From a virus, in IMG/VR virus record IMGVR_UViG_3300031586_000007, positions 1 through 45,606 of that record: a stretch of DNA of 45,606 nt, one strand, 5' to 3'. The notes beneath the pieces were generated by a model, which worked only from the letters and a program-made list of their open reading frames with translations, ran no database searches and was not told the origin of the DNA. Below are positions 24,612 to 31,439 of this stretch, piece after piece (position 1 is the first letter of the stretch; every line of letters starts with the position of its first letter). The position numbers and the translations under genes are program-made.

Positions 24612-26180
24612 TTATTCTTTCTTTTTAATTGCTCTTCCCATGCTGTCTCTGTCAAGTCCTTTCAGGTGATCCTTGACGGTATATTTTTTGGGAGGCTCTT
24701 CATCTTCTTGCCCTTTTTCCGCTTTGGATAGGCCTTTTCTGGCCTTCTGGAGTTTATCCAAAGTTTCTTTTAAGGTTAAATTTTCCGCTTTTAATGCATC
24801 CTTTTCCTCATCCTCTTCTTCTTCTGTTTCCTCTTCTTCTTTTTCCTCGGGTGTTTCCTCTTCTTTTTCCTCTTCTTCTTTTTTTGCTTTCCCGGCTTCT
24901 TTTTCTTCTTCCTTCTCTTCTTTAGGAAGCAATGCTTTCAGGCCTTCGTTTATTGGTTTTAATTTCTCATCCAGCCTCTCGTCCACTAATTTAATAACGT
25001 CTTTTTCTTCCATCTCCAATTCATCTCCTTTCATTTTTTTATCTTTCAAATAATCAGGCTTTCTCTCTTTGTCTGCTTTTTCGATTAATGCCTGTAATGC
25101 TGCTAATGCACTTTTTAATTTAGCGAATGTATCATCTGATATGCTCCTCCCGGCTTTACTTGCTTCCTTGGTTACCTTTGTGATGTTGTCTATCATCTGC
25201 TCCAGGTCATCTTTCTTAAAATGTTTCATAATTTTATCCCATATGCTCTCCTCTTGTTTCTCTTCCTGGTCTGCTTTTTTCTTTATGGCAAAGAATTTCG
25301 CTTTCGGTACGCATGGTTCATCTACCAAACTAACAAAAGGCACGAGCCAATCCTTCCCTAAATCCCGAATCAATACTCTTTTCATGGCTGCGTTAAGTGC
25401 CTTGTCTACTCTTTCCCCTTTGGATACGTCATTCATGATGGTTTTCAATACATTGCTCTGTATTCCCATTACGCTAAACCCGGTTAGTTCTCCACTCTCT
25501 ACCTTTTTCCAGGCTGTGTCGTTTACCACTTTCGCTGCTAATACCCACGTTCCCTTTGGCAGGAGCATTTTTTCTCCAAAGGCTTCCACTTCCCAGGCCA
25601 TCGGTAATATAAAAGTCTCTACTGGTTTCGCTACGTTATTCAGGCCATGCATATAATCTATATTCCCGTATTCCTCCATCCACTTGTGGGCTACCTTTTC
25701 TATCTCCTCCGCTGTTAGGATCTTCTCTCCTATATCTTCATCGAGGTCCGGTTCTCCTGGTACTAATACTGCAGCATAGACTATCCGTTGTTTTTCTACC
25801 TTTTTGAATATTGGTCCAGTTAGTTCCGTTCCCTGTTTCTTCTCTTCCCCTGGCCATTTCTTATTGACATTATAATATAAGTATACTTTTAAGGCTTCGT
25901 TCATACCCTTTTCGGTGATATTTGCTTTAGCTTCATCAAGCAGGCTTTTTAATATGTAGGCTACTTCCACTTCTTTCGGATCTCCGGATTTAATTTTACC
26001 ATCGATTATGGCATACTCAATTTCGTAGTTTTTACCGGTATTGTATTCTGTTAATATTACTGCATCTGGGAATGTATAAATTATATAGGATTCTTTAAAG
26101 TCTTTTTCGAAGTGTATTCTTAATTGCTCCCTTTTTTCTTCATATGATCCCTCTGCTCCTCTGGCCTTTTTCGCTGGCAT
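24612..26180 (-). CDS. XkdF-like prohead protease fused to scaffold
   Basis: 522 aa from the ATG at 26180 with SD AAAGGAGTTGAGAAT; an in-frame ATG 18 bases earlier overlaps the SD. Residues ~125-310 match the XkdF/S78-type prohead protease: RIVYAAVLVPGEPDLDEDIG, NIDYMHGLNN (catalytic His region), GTWVLAAKVVNDTAWKKV, SGELTGFSVMG (catalytic Ser region). Residues ~325-515 are a coiled coil with a long Glu/Lys run (~430-470), as in capsid scaffolds. It would scaffold the prohead and then cleave itself. It follows an intrinsic terminator and promoter unit. Confidence 0.8.
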   Translation of the reverse strand: MPAKKARGAEGSYEEKREQLRIHFEKDFKESYIIYTFPDAVILTEYNTGKNYEIEYAIIDGKIKSGDPKEVEVAYILKSLLDEAKANITEKGMNEALKVYLYYNVNKKWPGEEKKQGTELTGPIFKKVEKQRIVYAAVLVPGEPDLDEDIGEKILTAEEIEKVAHKWMEEYGNIDYMHGLNNVAKPVETFILPMAWEVEAFGEKMLLPKGTWVLAAKVVNDTAWKKVESGELTGFSVMGIQSNVLKTIMNDVSKGERVDKALNAAMKRVLIRDLGKDWLVPFVSLVDEPCVPKAKFFAIKKKADQEEKQEESIWDKIMKHFKKDDLEQMIDNITKVTKEASKAGRSISDDTFAKLKSALAALQALIEKADKERKPDYLKDKKMKGDELEMEEKDVIKLVDERLDEKLKPINEGLKALLPKEEKEEEKEAGKAKKEEEEKEEETPEEKEEEETEEEEDEEKDALKAENLTLKETLDKLQKARKGLSKAEKGQEDEEPPKKYTVKDHLKGLDRDSMGRAIKKKE

Positions 26181-26222
26181 ATTCTCAACTCCTTTCATTC
26201 TTTATTTTAACTATTCCCCAAC

Positions 26223-26273
26223 AAAAAAGCAGAGCATCTTTCCGAGTAATTCTGGCTCTCGAAGGTGCTCTGC
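26223..26273 (-). terminator. Strong intrinsic terminator before protease/scaffold gene
   Basis: On the minus strand GCAGAGCA pairs with TGCTCTGC (26229-26273). Further inner pairing (CTT/AAG and CGAG/CTCG) extends the stem, and a T6 tract follows (26223-26228). This is a textbook rho-independent terminator or attenuator. It lies inside the head gene cluster, between the Com-like gene and the protease gene, so it would separate packaging from capsid transcription or end a short RNA from the promoter at 26325-26353. Confidence 0.8.
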
Positions 26274-26311
26274 TGTCATCAGGAGTTATTAAGGAATGTT
26301 AATTGAATATT

Positions 26312-26485
26312 TTACTTTAATACTATTTTACCAATTTTATTATTATCTGTCAAGGGTCGTTCAGGCATTTCCCATAAAGTCTTGTGTTTCTTCCTTCCGC
26401 AAACTATCTCTATGTATTGCTCATCAATGACTTTAAACAATAAATCCCCGCATTCTTTGCATCTTATTTCTCTTACTTTTCTCAT
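26312..26485 (-). CDS. Com-like zinc-finger protein (57 aa)
   Basis: Starts at an ATG just after GGAGGGATC and 10 bases after the MuF stop. The sequence MRKVREIRCKECGDLLFKVI, then YIEIVCGRKKHKT, matches the Mu Com-type small zinc-finger family (IRC..CG.LLFK...IEI.C), often found beside phage head genes. Three Cys are present; the fourth is replaced (CGRK rather than CxxC), with His38 a possible substitute ligand. Mu Com is an mRNA-binding translational activator; that function here is only an analogy. A strong promoter lies within the last codons of this gene and a hairpin terminator follows it. Confidence 0.65.
   Translation of the reverse strand: MRKVREIRCKECGDLLFKVIDEQYIEIVCGRKKHKTLWEMPERPLTDNNKIGKIVLK
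26325..26353 (-). promoter_or_regulatory. Consensus sigma70-type promoter
   Basis: On the minus strand TTGACA (26353-26348) is followed by a 17-base spacer and TAAAAT (26330-26325). It lies in the 3' end of the Com-like gene. Transcription would start near 26318 and run into the terminator at 26273-26223 after about 50-95 bases, or read through into the protease, scaffold and capsid genes. It is one of the best promoter matches seen in the window. Confidence 0.6.
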
Positions 26486-26495
26486 GATCCCTCCT

Positions 26496-28424
26496 CTATG
26501 TTATTCTAATTAAATCACTTTCATAAAAATAATCCATTGCCGGAGCTATAAATCCTTCTGGCATAAGATAAGGGATTAGCGTACAACGACAGTTATGTGT
26601 TATAATGTTATTAGAAACATAAAAATTGTCTTTTGTTTGGAGGTTGTACACATGTCCATTAAAATTACTTCTTCTGGTATTAATAATATTATCCATCTTT
26701 ATAGGAACGGATATTCTATTAAGGCCATCGCTAAAAATTATGGTGTTACTCATAAGGTTATTAGAAAGAGACTTGTTGATAACAATATCTTTATTAATTC
26801 CAAATTTCTTAATATTGATTTGCCTTCTGATAAGATTACAAATCTTTACCAAGAAGGTGAATCTGTTAAGTCCCTTGCTTCCAAGTTTAATGTTTCCAGA
26901 AATGTTATTTACCGCTACCTTACTGAATCTAATATTTCGGGTAGGAGCAGGTCTCAAGCTATGTATATTAGAATGGCCAAGACCTCCAAAGCTGAACGGC
27001 AAAGACTTACTGCAAAAGCTCACGATGCTGTCAGAGGTCGCAAGATTGGCATGGATGAGAAAATTAAAATGGCTATTAAAAGAAAAAAGACCGGACAATA
27101 TATTGGAGCTGGAGAAAATAAACTTTTTAAAAAATTGACTAATAGAAATATTAAGGTTATCTCTCAACATAATATCTTTGGTTATAATATCGACCTCTTT
27201 ACTCCCCCTTCCATCTGTATGGAAATCGTCTTTAGTGTTAATAACCCTTTTTACAGGACTCAATTTAGAACTCGATGCATATATCTCCTCAATGCTGGTT
27301 TTAACATAATTATTATTTGGGGTTCTAATAGGAAATTCAACGTTTCCAAATGTGCTAATTACCTTATCCCCATTATTAATATTGCCAAGAGGAATCCAAC
27401 CTTTAGAAGTCAATATTGGGTGATTAGGAGTTCCGGACAATTCGTTGCCAGAGGAGGTTTTGATGGTAATAATTTTACCTTTATAGAACCTTCTGTAAAC
27501 CCTTTTTGTTTCAGTAGCGTCTATTAGGGTATCACCAATAAAACAATTTATCCATTCCGCTATTGGGCCTGTCCTATCACCTGGTCTGGTCAGGCCATTA
27601 CTAAACTTTCCTCCTACTCTGGATATCTGGCCATCCAAATAAACATGATCTGCTATGTCTTCCGGGTCTGTACCTCGTACTCTTTCATCTCCGGCTGTTC
27701 TCCACATATCGTATTGGATTCCAAGCTCGAGCATGGTAGCTTCCGCTCCTCTGTTTTGAGCTCCATTAATTTCTGTTCTGGCCACTCTCTCTAATTCGTA
27801 ACCTTGCATATTATCGAATACGCTATTTAATCCCCCGGCTGCTTTGTCTATTCCATAACCGGCCTCGTAACTCCCTTTTAGATTATCCATGACATTTCCA
27901 GTCATCCTGTCTATTGTCTGCTCCGAAGCTATGAAGGTTTGCTTCCTTAAAAGTTCGGATATTGCTTCACTAAATTCATCAAAGTCCAAACCTGTAGGTA
28001 TTGCAGGAATCGTTATTTTAGGCTTTTTTGGTTTCTTAACCTTTAAACTGCCATTCAAAATAAACTTCATATTATCCTGAATACTCTTGCCAAGCCCTTG
28101 TTTTTTAAGTTCATTAACAGTCCTGGTCATGCCTACTCTGATTGCTTCCTGGGTGTTTTCCATTACGATATTATTATATTCCTCTTTGGCTTCCGCTAAT
28201 GGTGCAAGTAAGGCTTTTAATTCTATGTCCGAGGATGGTATCCGGTCCAGCTTTTTTAATTTCTCCAGGATCTCTTTATTTTTTTGTCTTATTAGTGCTC
28301 TTAACTTCTGATATAGTTTATTTTCTTCCTTTATCAAGTTCCCTGGAATCTTTTTCCATGTCCGTAATTGCTTTTGTATACCTTCTATCTCTATCAGAAG
28401 TTTTATCGCTAGATTTATTGACAT
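26496..28424 (-). CDS. MuF-like head morphogenesis protein interrupted by an intein
   Basis: 642 aa, from the ATG at 28424 (a TTG six bases earlier is a weaker start), overlapping the portal gene by 107 bases. Extein: N-terminal coiled-coil region, then the SPP1 gp7/MuF domain (VARTEINGAQNRGAEATMLE, MWRTAGDERVRGTDPEDIAD, HVYLDGQ, GPIAEWIN) and, after the intein, CRCTLIPYLMPE. Joining the exteins restores the hallmark INCRC motif, so splicing should yield a normal ~324-aa minor head protein that acts during DNA packaging. The intein covers 26592-27545. The junctions are Cys1 at the N-side and His-Asn/Cys+1 at the C-side. Confidence 0.85.
   Translation of the reverse strand: MSINLAIKLLIEIEGIQKQLRTWKKIPGNLIKEENKLYQKLRALIRQKNKEILEKLKKLDRIPSSDIELKALLAPLAEAKEEYNNIVMENTQEAIRVGMTRTVNELKKQGLGKSIQDNMKFILNGSLKVKKPKKPKITIPAIPTGLDFDEFSEAISELLRKQTFIASEQTIDRMTGNVMDNLKGSYEAGYGIDKAAGGLNSVFDNMQGYELERVARTEINGAQNRGAEATMLELGIQYDMWRTAGDERVRGTDPEDIADHVYLDGQISRVGGKFSNGLTRPGDRTGPIAEWINCFIGDTLIDATETKRVYRRFYKGKIITIKTSSGNELSGTPNHPILTSKGWIPLGNINNGDKVISTFGNVEFPIRTPNNNYVKTSIEEIYASSSKLSPVKRVINTKDDFHTDGRGSKEVDIITKDIMLRDNLNISISQFFKKFIFSSSNILSGLFSFNSHFNFLIHANLATSDSIVSFCSKSLPFSFGGLGHSNIHSLRPAPTRNIRFSKVAVNNISGNIKLGSKGLNRFTFLVKICNLIRRQINIKKFGINKDIVINKSLSNNLMSNTIIFSDGLNRISVPIKMDNIINTRRSNFNGHVYNLQTKDNFYVSNNIITHNCRCTLIPYLMPEGFIAPAMDYFYESDLIRIT
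26598..26606 (+). promoter_or_regulatory. Candidate extended -10 promoter of the antisense endonuclease
   Basis: TGTTATAAT is a perfect extended -10 (TGn-TATAAT), about 45 bases upstream of the antisense ATG. It is the exact complement of the intein codons for Ile314, Ile315 and Thr316 in the conserved IITHN block. No good -35 lies 17 bases upstream. The match could partly reflect the AT-rich codons needed for that protein motif. Confidence 0.4.
26639..26643 (+). promoter_or_regulatory. Shine-Dalgarno site of the antisense gene
   Basis: GGAGG lies eight bases before the ATG at 26652, the same spacing used by the phage's minus-strand genes. It is the complement of CCTCC inside the codons Asn-Leu-Gln of intein block F. 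It decides the start of the antisense gene at 26652 rather than the in-frame ATG at 26595. Confidence 0.65.
26652..27527 (+). CDS. Antisense Vsr/EDxHD-like homing endonuclease encoded within the intein
   Basis: 291 aa on the plus strand, opposite the intein and in exact codon register with it. Residues ~9-45 (YSIKAIAKNYGVTHKVIRKR) and ~58-95 (ESVKSLASKFNVSRNVIYRY) are two helix-turn-helix units. Residues ~97-145 (SRSQAMYIRMAKTSKAERQR, AHDAVRGRKI) are a linker typical of phage Vsr-like enzymes. Residues ~152-240 resemble the EDxHD/Vsr nuclease core: GENKLFKKL (Glu), NIDLF (Asp), CMEIVFS (Glu), RTRCIYLLNAGFNIIIIWG. Residues ~255-278 (QYWVIRSSGQFVARGG) look like a family C-terminal motif. The usual His after MEI is not seen. 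Stop TAG is opposite the intein's Leu7 CTA codon. Probably drives intein homing. Confidence 0.8.
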   Translation: MSIKITSSGINNIIHLYRNGYSIKAIAKNYGVTHKVIRKRLVDNNIFINSKFLNIDLPSDKITNLYQEGESVKSLASKFNVSRNVIYRYLTESNISGRSRSQAMYIRMAKTSKAERQRLTAKAHDAVRGRKIGMDEKIKMAIKRKKTGQYIGAGENKLFKKLTNRNIKVISQHNIFGYNIDLFTPPSICMEIVFSVNNPFYRTQFRTRCIYLLNAGFNIIIIWGSNRKFNVSKCANYLIPIINIAKRNPTFRSQYWVIRSSGQFVARGGFDGNNFTFIEPSVNPFCFSSVY

Positions 28425-29916
28425 AATCAATTAACCCCTCTATTAATTTACTTTTTAGACCTTGTAATACATTAGTTATTTCGCTTTCCGGTATAAAGTT
28501 TCCGGCATCGATTGCCTGACCACTTATATAATGTAAGTCCATCGCTGGGTTGTCTTCACATTTCTCTACTCCGAAATGATCCCCTAAATATTCTATGGCT
28601 TCGTTTGGTGTCATAACTGCACAACCAATTAATTTTACTACCCTATCTATCTCTTTATCAATATCTTCCAGGTCAATGGAATTAAGCTCCCATTTCCAAT
28701 CGGTTATTCCTAAAGTCGGTAGGATCTCATGGTTCATGATATGGTTATAAACTTCCTGTCTTGGTTTTATTACGCTGGTGTAATATATAACGGTTGATTC
28801 TGCTCCCAGGTTGCCTGCTAACGTTCCGGTCTCATATATTCCCATTCTGTATGGTGGTATAGCATGTGCGGTTATAACTTCGTTTCGGTTGTCTACTCTG
28901 TAAAGTCTGAATGAGGCTTCTTTTATGTCGGTTGAAAGTGGCTCCACTTTTACCTCTATTTCTCCTCCCATTGATGATGCTGTTTTTGGTATAGTTAATA
29001 TCATAACTGATTGCGGATTCTTTATAACCTCTTTAAATTTATCCTCTATATTTTTGGTGAGTTCTGTTTTACCTGTTTCAGGGTCGATTTCTCCAGGGTC
29101 AAAGTCTCCACATATTGAAACCATATAAGCCGGTACTCCGTAATTATTAAAGAAGGCTATGTTATAATCCCTTCTTGATATATCTCCGGTTATTGCTCCA
29201 ATCGCTGGTGTGATATCCGGGATTCCGTAGAAGCAGCTTCTAGGAGTATAATTAACATTCCATATTATTTCATTCCCTCTGGTATTTCTATCCAGAGATT
29301 TCCCTTCTTCTTCTTTGCCATTATTCATTCTAATATCTTTTTTATAATCAAATAAACGAAACCACTTTGAAGAATTATCCCTATTCTGGCAGAATTTATT
29401 TCCCTCTTTGTGTATCCTTACAGTGTGTGCCGGAATATGTCTCATTTGATTAACTGGCCCATCAAAGGCATTCTCTTCTCTGGCTATTTCCATTGAAAAA
29501 TAACCTACAAGTTCTTTATCAAGTTGTGTCTTTTTTATGGTCTCCTCCAGTCCTTCTTCCTGGCCTTTGATAAATTCCTCTATCGCTTCTTTCTGCTCAT
29601 CGCTTGGTTTATCTACTAAAGGCACCAGCTTCCAACCGTTCCCGGCCACGTCCTCTGATTTTGTTCTACATGCCCTCATATGATAAGTATTGATTTCTAA
29701 TAATTTCGCCATTGTCAAAGGTGCGTATAATGGCTTTACTAATGATCCTTCTGTATAATCTGCATCTGCGAATACATCTTTTCCTAATTGCTTACTTTCC
29801 GCTGTCTGGTATCCTTCCAATACATCTGTTCTTATTACCTTTGCTTTATTGGTTACTACGCAATAAGGCACCCATTTGTTAGGGATTTTTTCTATTTTCT
29901 TTTTAGTCTTTGTCAT
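28318..29916 (-). CDS. Portal protein (PBSX/HK97-like)
   Basis: 532 aa. Portal-family features include NTYHMRACRTKSEDVAGNGW, the segment NEIIWNVNYTPRSCFYGIPD, then RRDYNIAFFNNYGVPAYMVS, VITAHAIPPYRMGIYETGTL and IKPRQEVYNHIMNHEILPTL. It forms the dodecameric ring at the packaging vertex. Its last 107 bases overlap the start of the MuF-like gene. It follows the DNA methyltransferase gene by about 20 bp. Confidence 0.85.
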   Translation of the reverse strand: MTKTKKKIEKIPNKWVPYCVVTNKAKVIRTDVLEGYQTAESKQLGKDVFADADYTEGSLVKPLYAPLTMAKLLEINTYHMRACRTKSEDVAGNGWKLVPLVDKPSDEQKEAIEEFIKGQEEGLEETIKKTQLDKELVGYFSMEIAREENAFDGPVNQMRHIPAHTVRIHKEGNKFCQNRDNSSKWFRLFDYKKDIRMNNGKEEEGKSLDRNTRGNEIIWNVNYTPRSCFYGIPDITPAIGAITGDISRRDYNIAFFNNYGVPAYMVSICGDFDPGEIDPETGKTELTKNIEDKFKEVIKNPQSVMILTIPKTASSMGGEIEVKVEPLSTDIKEASFRLYRVDNRNEVITAHAIPPYRMGIYETGTLAGNLGAESTVIYYTSVIKPRQEVYNHIMNHEILPTLGITDWKWELNSIDLEDIDKEIDRVVKLIGCAVMTPNEAIEYLGDHFGVEKCEDNPAMDLHYISGQAIDAGNFIPESEITNVLQGLKSKLIEGLIDYVNKSSDKTSDRDRRYTKAITDMEKDSRELDKGRK

Positions 29917-29935
29917 ATCTTACCTCCTCTCTTAT

Positions 29936-30661
29936 TTAGAATAATGTTTCCGGGATCTTGTTTATTCTCTTTTCTGCCATATCAATATATTCCTGCTTTA
30001 ACTCTATCCCTAAATATTTTCTTTTTAATTCCTTGCAAGCCGCTGCGGTTGTCCCTATCCCCATATATGGGTCTAAAACAATATCGTTCTCATCTGTTGT
30101 AGAAAGGATACAATTCTTTGGCAATTCTATCGGGAAGGGTGCAGGGTGGTCTTTGTTAGCCCTAACGGGTAAATCCCATATATCTTTAGTGTAATATAAG
30201 TTGTTCCTTTTAAACTTTGGCTGTATATTTGTTTTAGTTATCCAGAATATATATTCTGTAATAGGCAAAAATCTTATCGGTGCTAATTGTGGAGTAGATT
30301 TTCTATTCCATATTATTATCTGCCTTAAATTGAATTGGAATATATATGTAGGGAATATGGCTTTATGATTTGATACTTGTAATTTATGATTATAGAATAT
30401 ACTCCCATCTTTTTTAATAATCCTAACTAATTCTGTTAATACTTCTGTCTGTTGATTTATATATTCTTCTGGTTTTAAATTATCTTTAAAATCACCATAT
30501 TCTATATTTCTTTGTTGCCAACTATCTGATTTTGAAGGCGTATGCTTACCATAAAACCCCTTATTATAAGGTGGAGAAGTCACCACTAAATTAACTGACT
30601 CATCTGGTAAGGTCTTTAATATGGCTAAACTATCACCTTGAATTATTTGGTTATATTCCAT
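29936..30661 (-). CDS. DNA methyltransferase, SPPY (N4/N6) type
   Basis: 241 aa from the ATG at 30661 with GAGGGAAGGA upstream; a longer frame from 30700 would overlap the preceding gene. Motif IV is TSPPYNKGFYG near the N-terminus, and the AdoMet-binding motif IVLDPYMGIGTTAAACKELK is near the C-terminus, so this is a circularly ordered (beta-class) amino-methyltransferase. The SPPY motif suggests N4-cytosine methylation, but N6-adenine is possible. No cognate restriction enzyme is adjacent. It likely protects phage DNA from host restriction. It sits between the transglutaminase-like and portal genes. Confidence 0.85.
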   Translation of the reverse strand: MEYNQIIQGDSLAILKTLPDESVNLVVTSPPYNKGFYGKHTPSKSDSWQQRNIEYGDFKDNLKPEEYINQQTEVLTELVRIIKKDGSIFYNHKLQVSNHKAIFPTYIFQFNLRQIIIWNRKSTPQLAPIRFLPITEYIFWITKTNIQPKFKRNNLYYTKDIWDLPVRANKDHPAPFPIELPKNCILSTTDENDIVLDPYMGIGTTAAACKELKRKYLGIELKQEYIDMAEKRINKIPETLF

Positions 30662-30678
30662 TTCATTCCTTCCCTCTC

Positions 30679-31209
30679 TTATTTTATATATCCTATCCAT
30701 GCTCTCTTCTTATCTACGATCTTTCCCTCGGTGTTTCTTCTCTCGTAATACTTCAGTCCTTCCGGATAATGCTTATAACCATAAAGCATGATATTGTTAG
30801 TCATTGGATTGTATGCTTCCCGGTAGGTTTTATTGGTGAATTCATAATAATTCATTTGCATTGAATTTTCAAATATACATACCGCATGCTCGCTGTAGGT
30901 TCTCTTCCCGGCTTTCATGAAGTATCCTCCGTAAATAACAAACCAGGGATTTTCTATCCCCAACCATCGATGAAGTATTTCTTGAATCATAATTGCCATG
31001 TCTTCACAGTCGTAGGTTTTTAGGTGGTAGGTTTTATATGCTGGCTGCCAATTGTCTTTAATATCGCTTACGTATTTAAAAGGCTTTATAAATTCTATTA
31101 AGTCTCCTATGTTTTTAATCCCTGCTGTCGCTTTAATATATTCCTGTTCTTGTTTTTGCTCCTCTTCCGTTTTTACCTTTTTCGGCCATTTATCTTTAAA
31201 AAAACACAT
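30679..31209 (-). CDS. Transglutaminase-like (papain-fold) protein
   Basis: 176 aa. A candidate catalytic Cys lies in TYDCEDMAIMIQEIL, followed by SEHAVCIFEN (His) and MNYYEFTNK, an order like the Cys-His-Asp/Glu of transglutaminase-like proteins. Residues ~30-60 are helical (IKNIGDLIEFIKPFKYVSDI). It may be a virion or packaging-linked peptidase, or an inactive fold member; the substrate is unknown. It abuts the 70-aa gene upstream. Confidence 0.5.
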   Translation of the reverse strand: MCFFKDKWPKKVKTEEEQKQEQEYIKATAGIKNIGDLIEFIKPFKYVSDIKDNWQPAYKTYHLKTYDCEDMAIMIQEILHRWLGIENPWFVIYGGYFMKAGKRTYSEHAVCIFENSMQMNYYEFTNKTYREAYNPMTNNIMLYGYKHYPEGLKYYERRNTEGKIVDKKRAWIGYIK

Positions 31210-31422
31210 TTATCTCAACCCCTTTATATATATTATAATATCATTCATACATTCTGTATTAAATAAAGTTCCGTTCTCCGGGAAGAATGCATACTGTCGC
31301 CAACGTGGATACCATTTTATAATACCGAGACGATAAAATGCTGGATGTTCTTTAGACATTACTGCGATAACCTTTGTTTTTGGTTTTGGTGCTAATTCCT
31401 TGAATACTAAATACTTACTCAT
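31210..31422 (-). CDS. Small conserved phage protein (70 aa)
   Basis: The central LGIIKWYPRWRQYAFFPENG followed by a TxFxxxC-type segment (TLFNTECMNDIIIYI) is a pattern I recall from many phage small ORFs of unknown function. It has no membrane segment or zinc motif. Its stop abuts the next gene's ATG. Function unknown. Confidence 0.55.
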   Translation of the reverse strand: MSKYLVFKELAPKPKTKVIAVMSKEHPAFYRLGIIKWYPRWRQYAFFPENGTLFNTECMNDIIIYIKGLR

Positions 31423-31439
31423 CCTTTTACTCCTTCCCT

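Larger units (their letters stand above)
26592..27545 (-). mobile_element. Intein in MuF head gene (318 aa)
   Basis: Hint splicing blocks are complete. Block A: CFIGDTLIDA (Cys1 at 27543-27545). Block B: ELSGTPNHPILT with the TxxH motif. Blocks F/G: VYNLQTKDNFYV and NIITHN, followed by Cys+1. Splicing should therefore work. The region between the Hint halves (~residues 100-275) contains no LAGLIDADG or HNH; it is a Ser/Asn/Ile-rich stretch without a recognisable domain. Instead, the complementary strand carries a full endonuclease-like gene across the same codons. The insertion site is the most conserved point of the MuF domain. Confidence 0.88.

Noticed and set aside
25069-25656. Plus-strand open frame of 195 codons opposite the protease/scaffold gene
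   Set aside because: Antisense shadow of the XkdF-like gene: no RBS, Ser/Phe-rich composition, no recognisable fold. It lacks the domain and start-signal evidence that supports the intein antisense gene.
26276-26282. CTGATGA on the minus strand upstream of a GAAA: hammerhead ribozyme?
   Set aside because: The bases between CTGATGA and GAAA do not form the required stem II, and the local sequence is already paired as the terminator.
26595-26654. Upstream in-frame ATG at 26595 for the antisense gene
   Set aside because: It lies inside the predicted -10 box and lacks an SD; the ATG at 26652 has GGAGG with proper spacing.
26626-27138. Second plus-strand frame inside the intein
   Set aside because: Overlaps the endonuclease-like frame in another phase; Leu/Ile-rich, no SD of its own, no domain.
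26870-27250. LAGLIDADG or HNH nuclease in the intein's own frame
   Set aside because: No such motif in the central intein residues; the sequence is Ser/Asn/Ile-rich and looks like the by-product of antisense coding.
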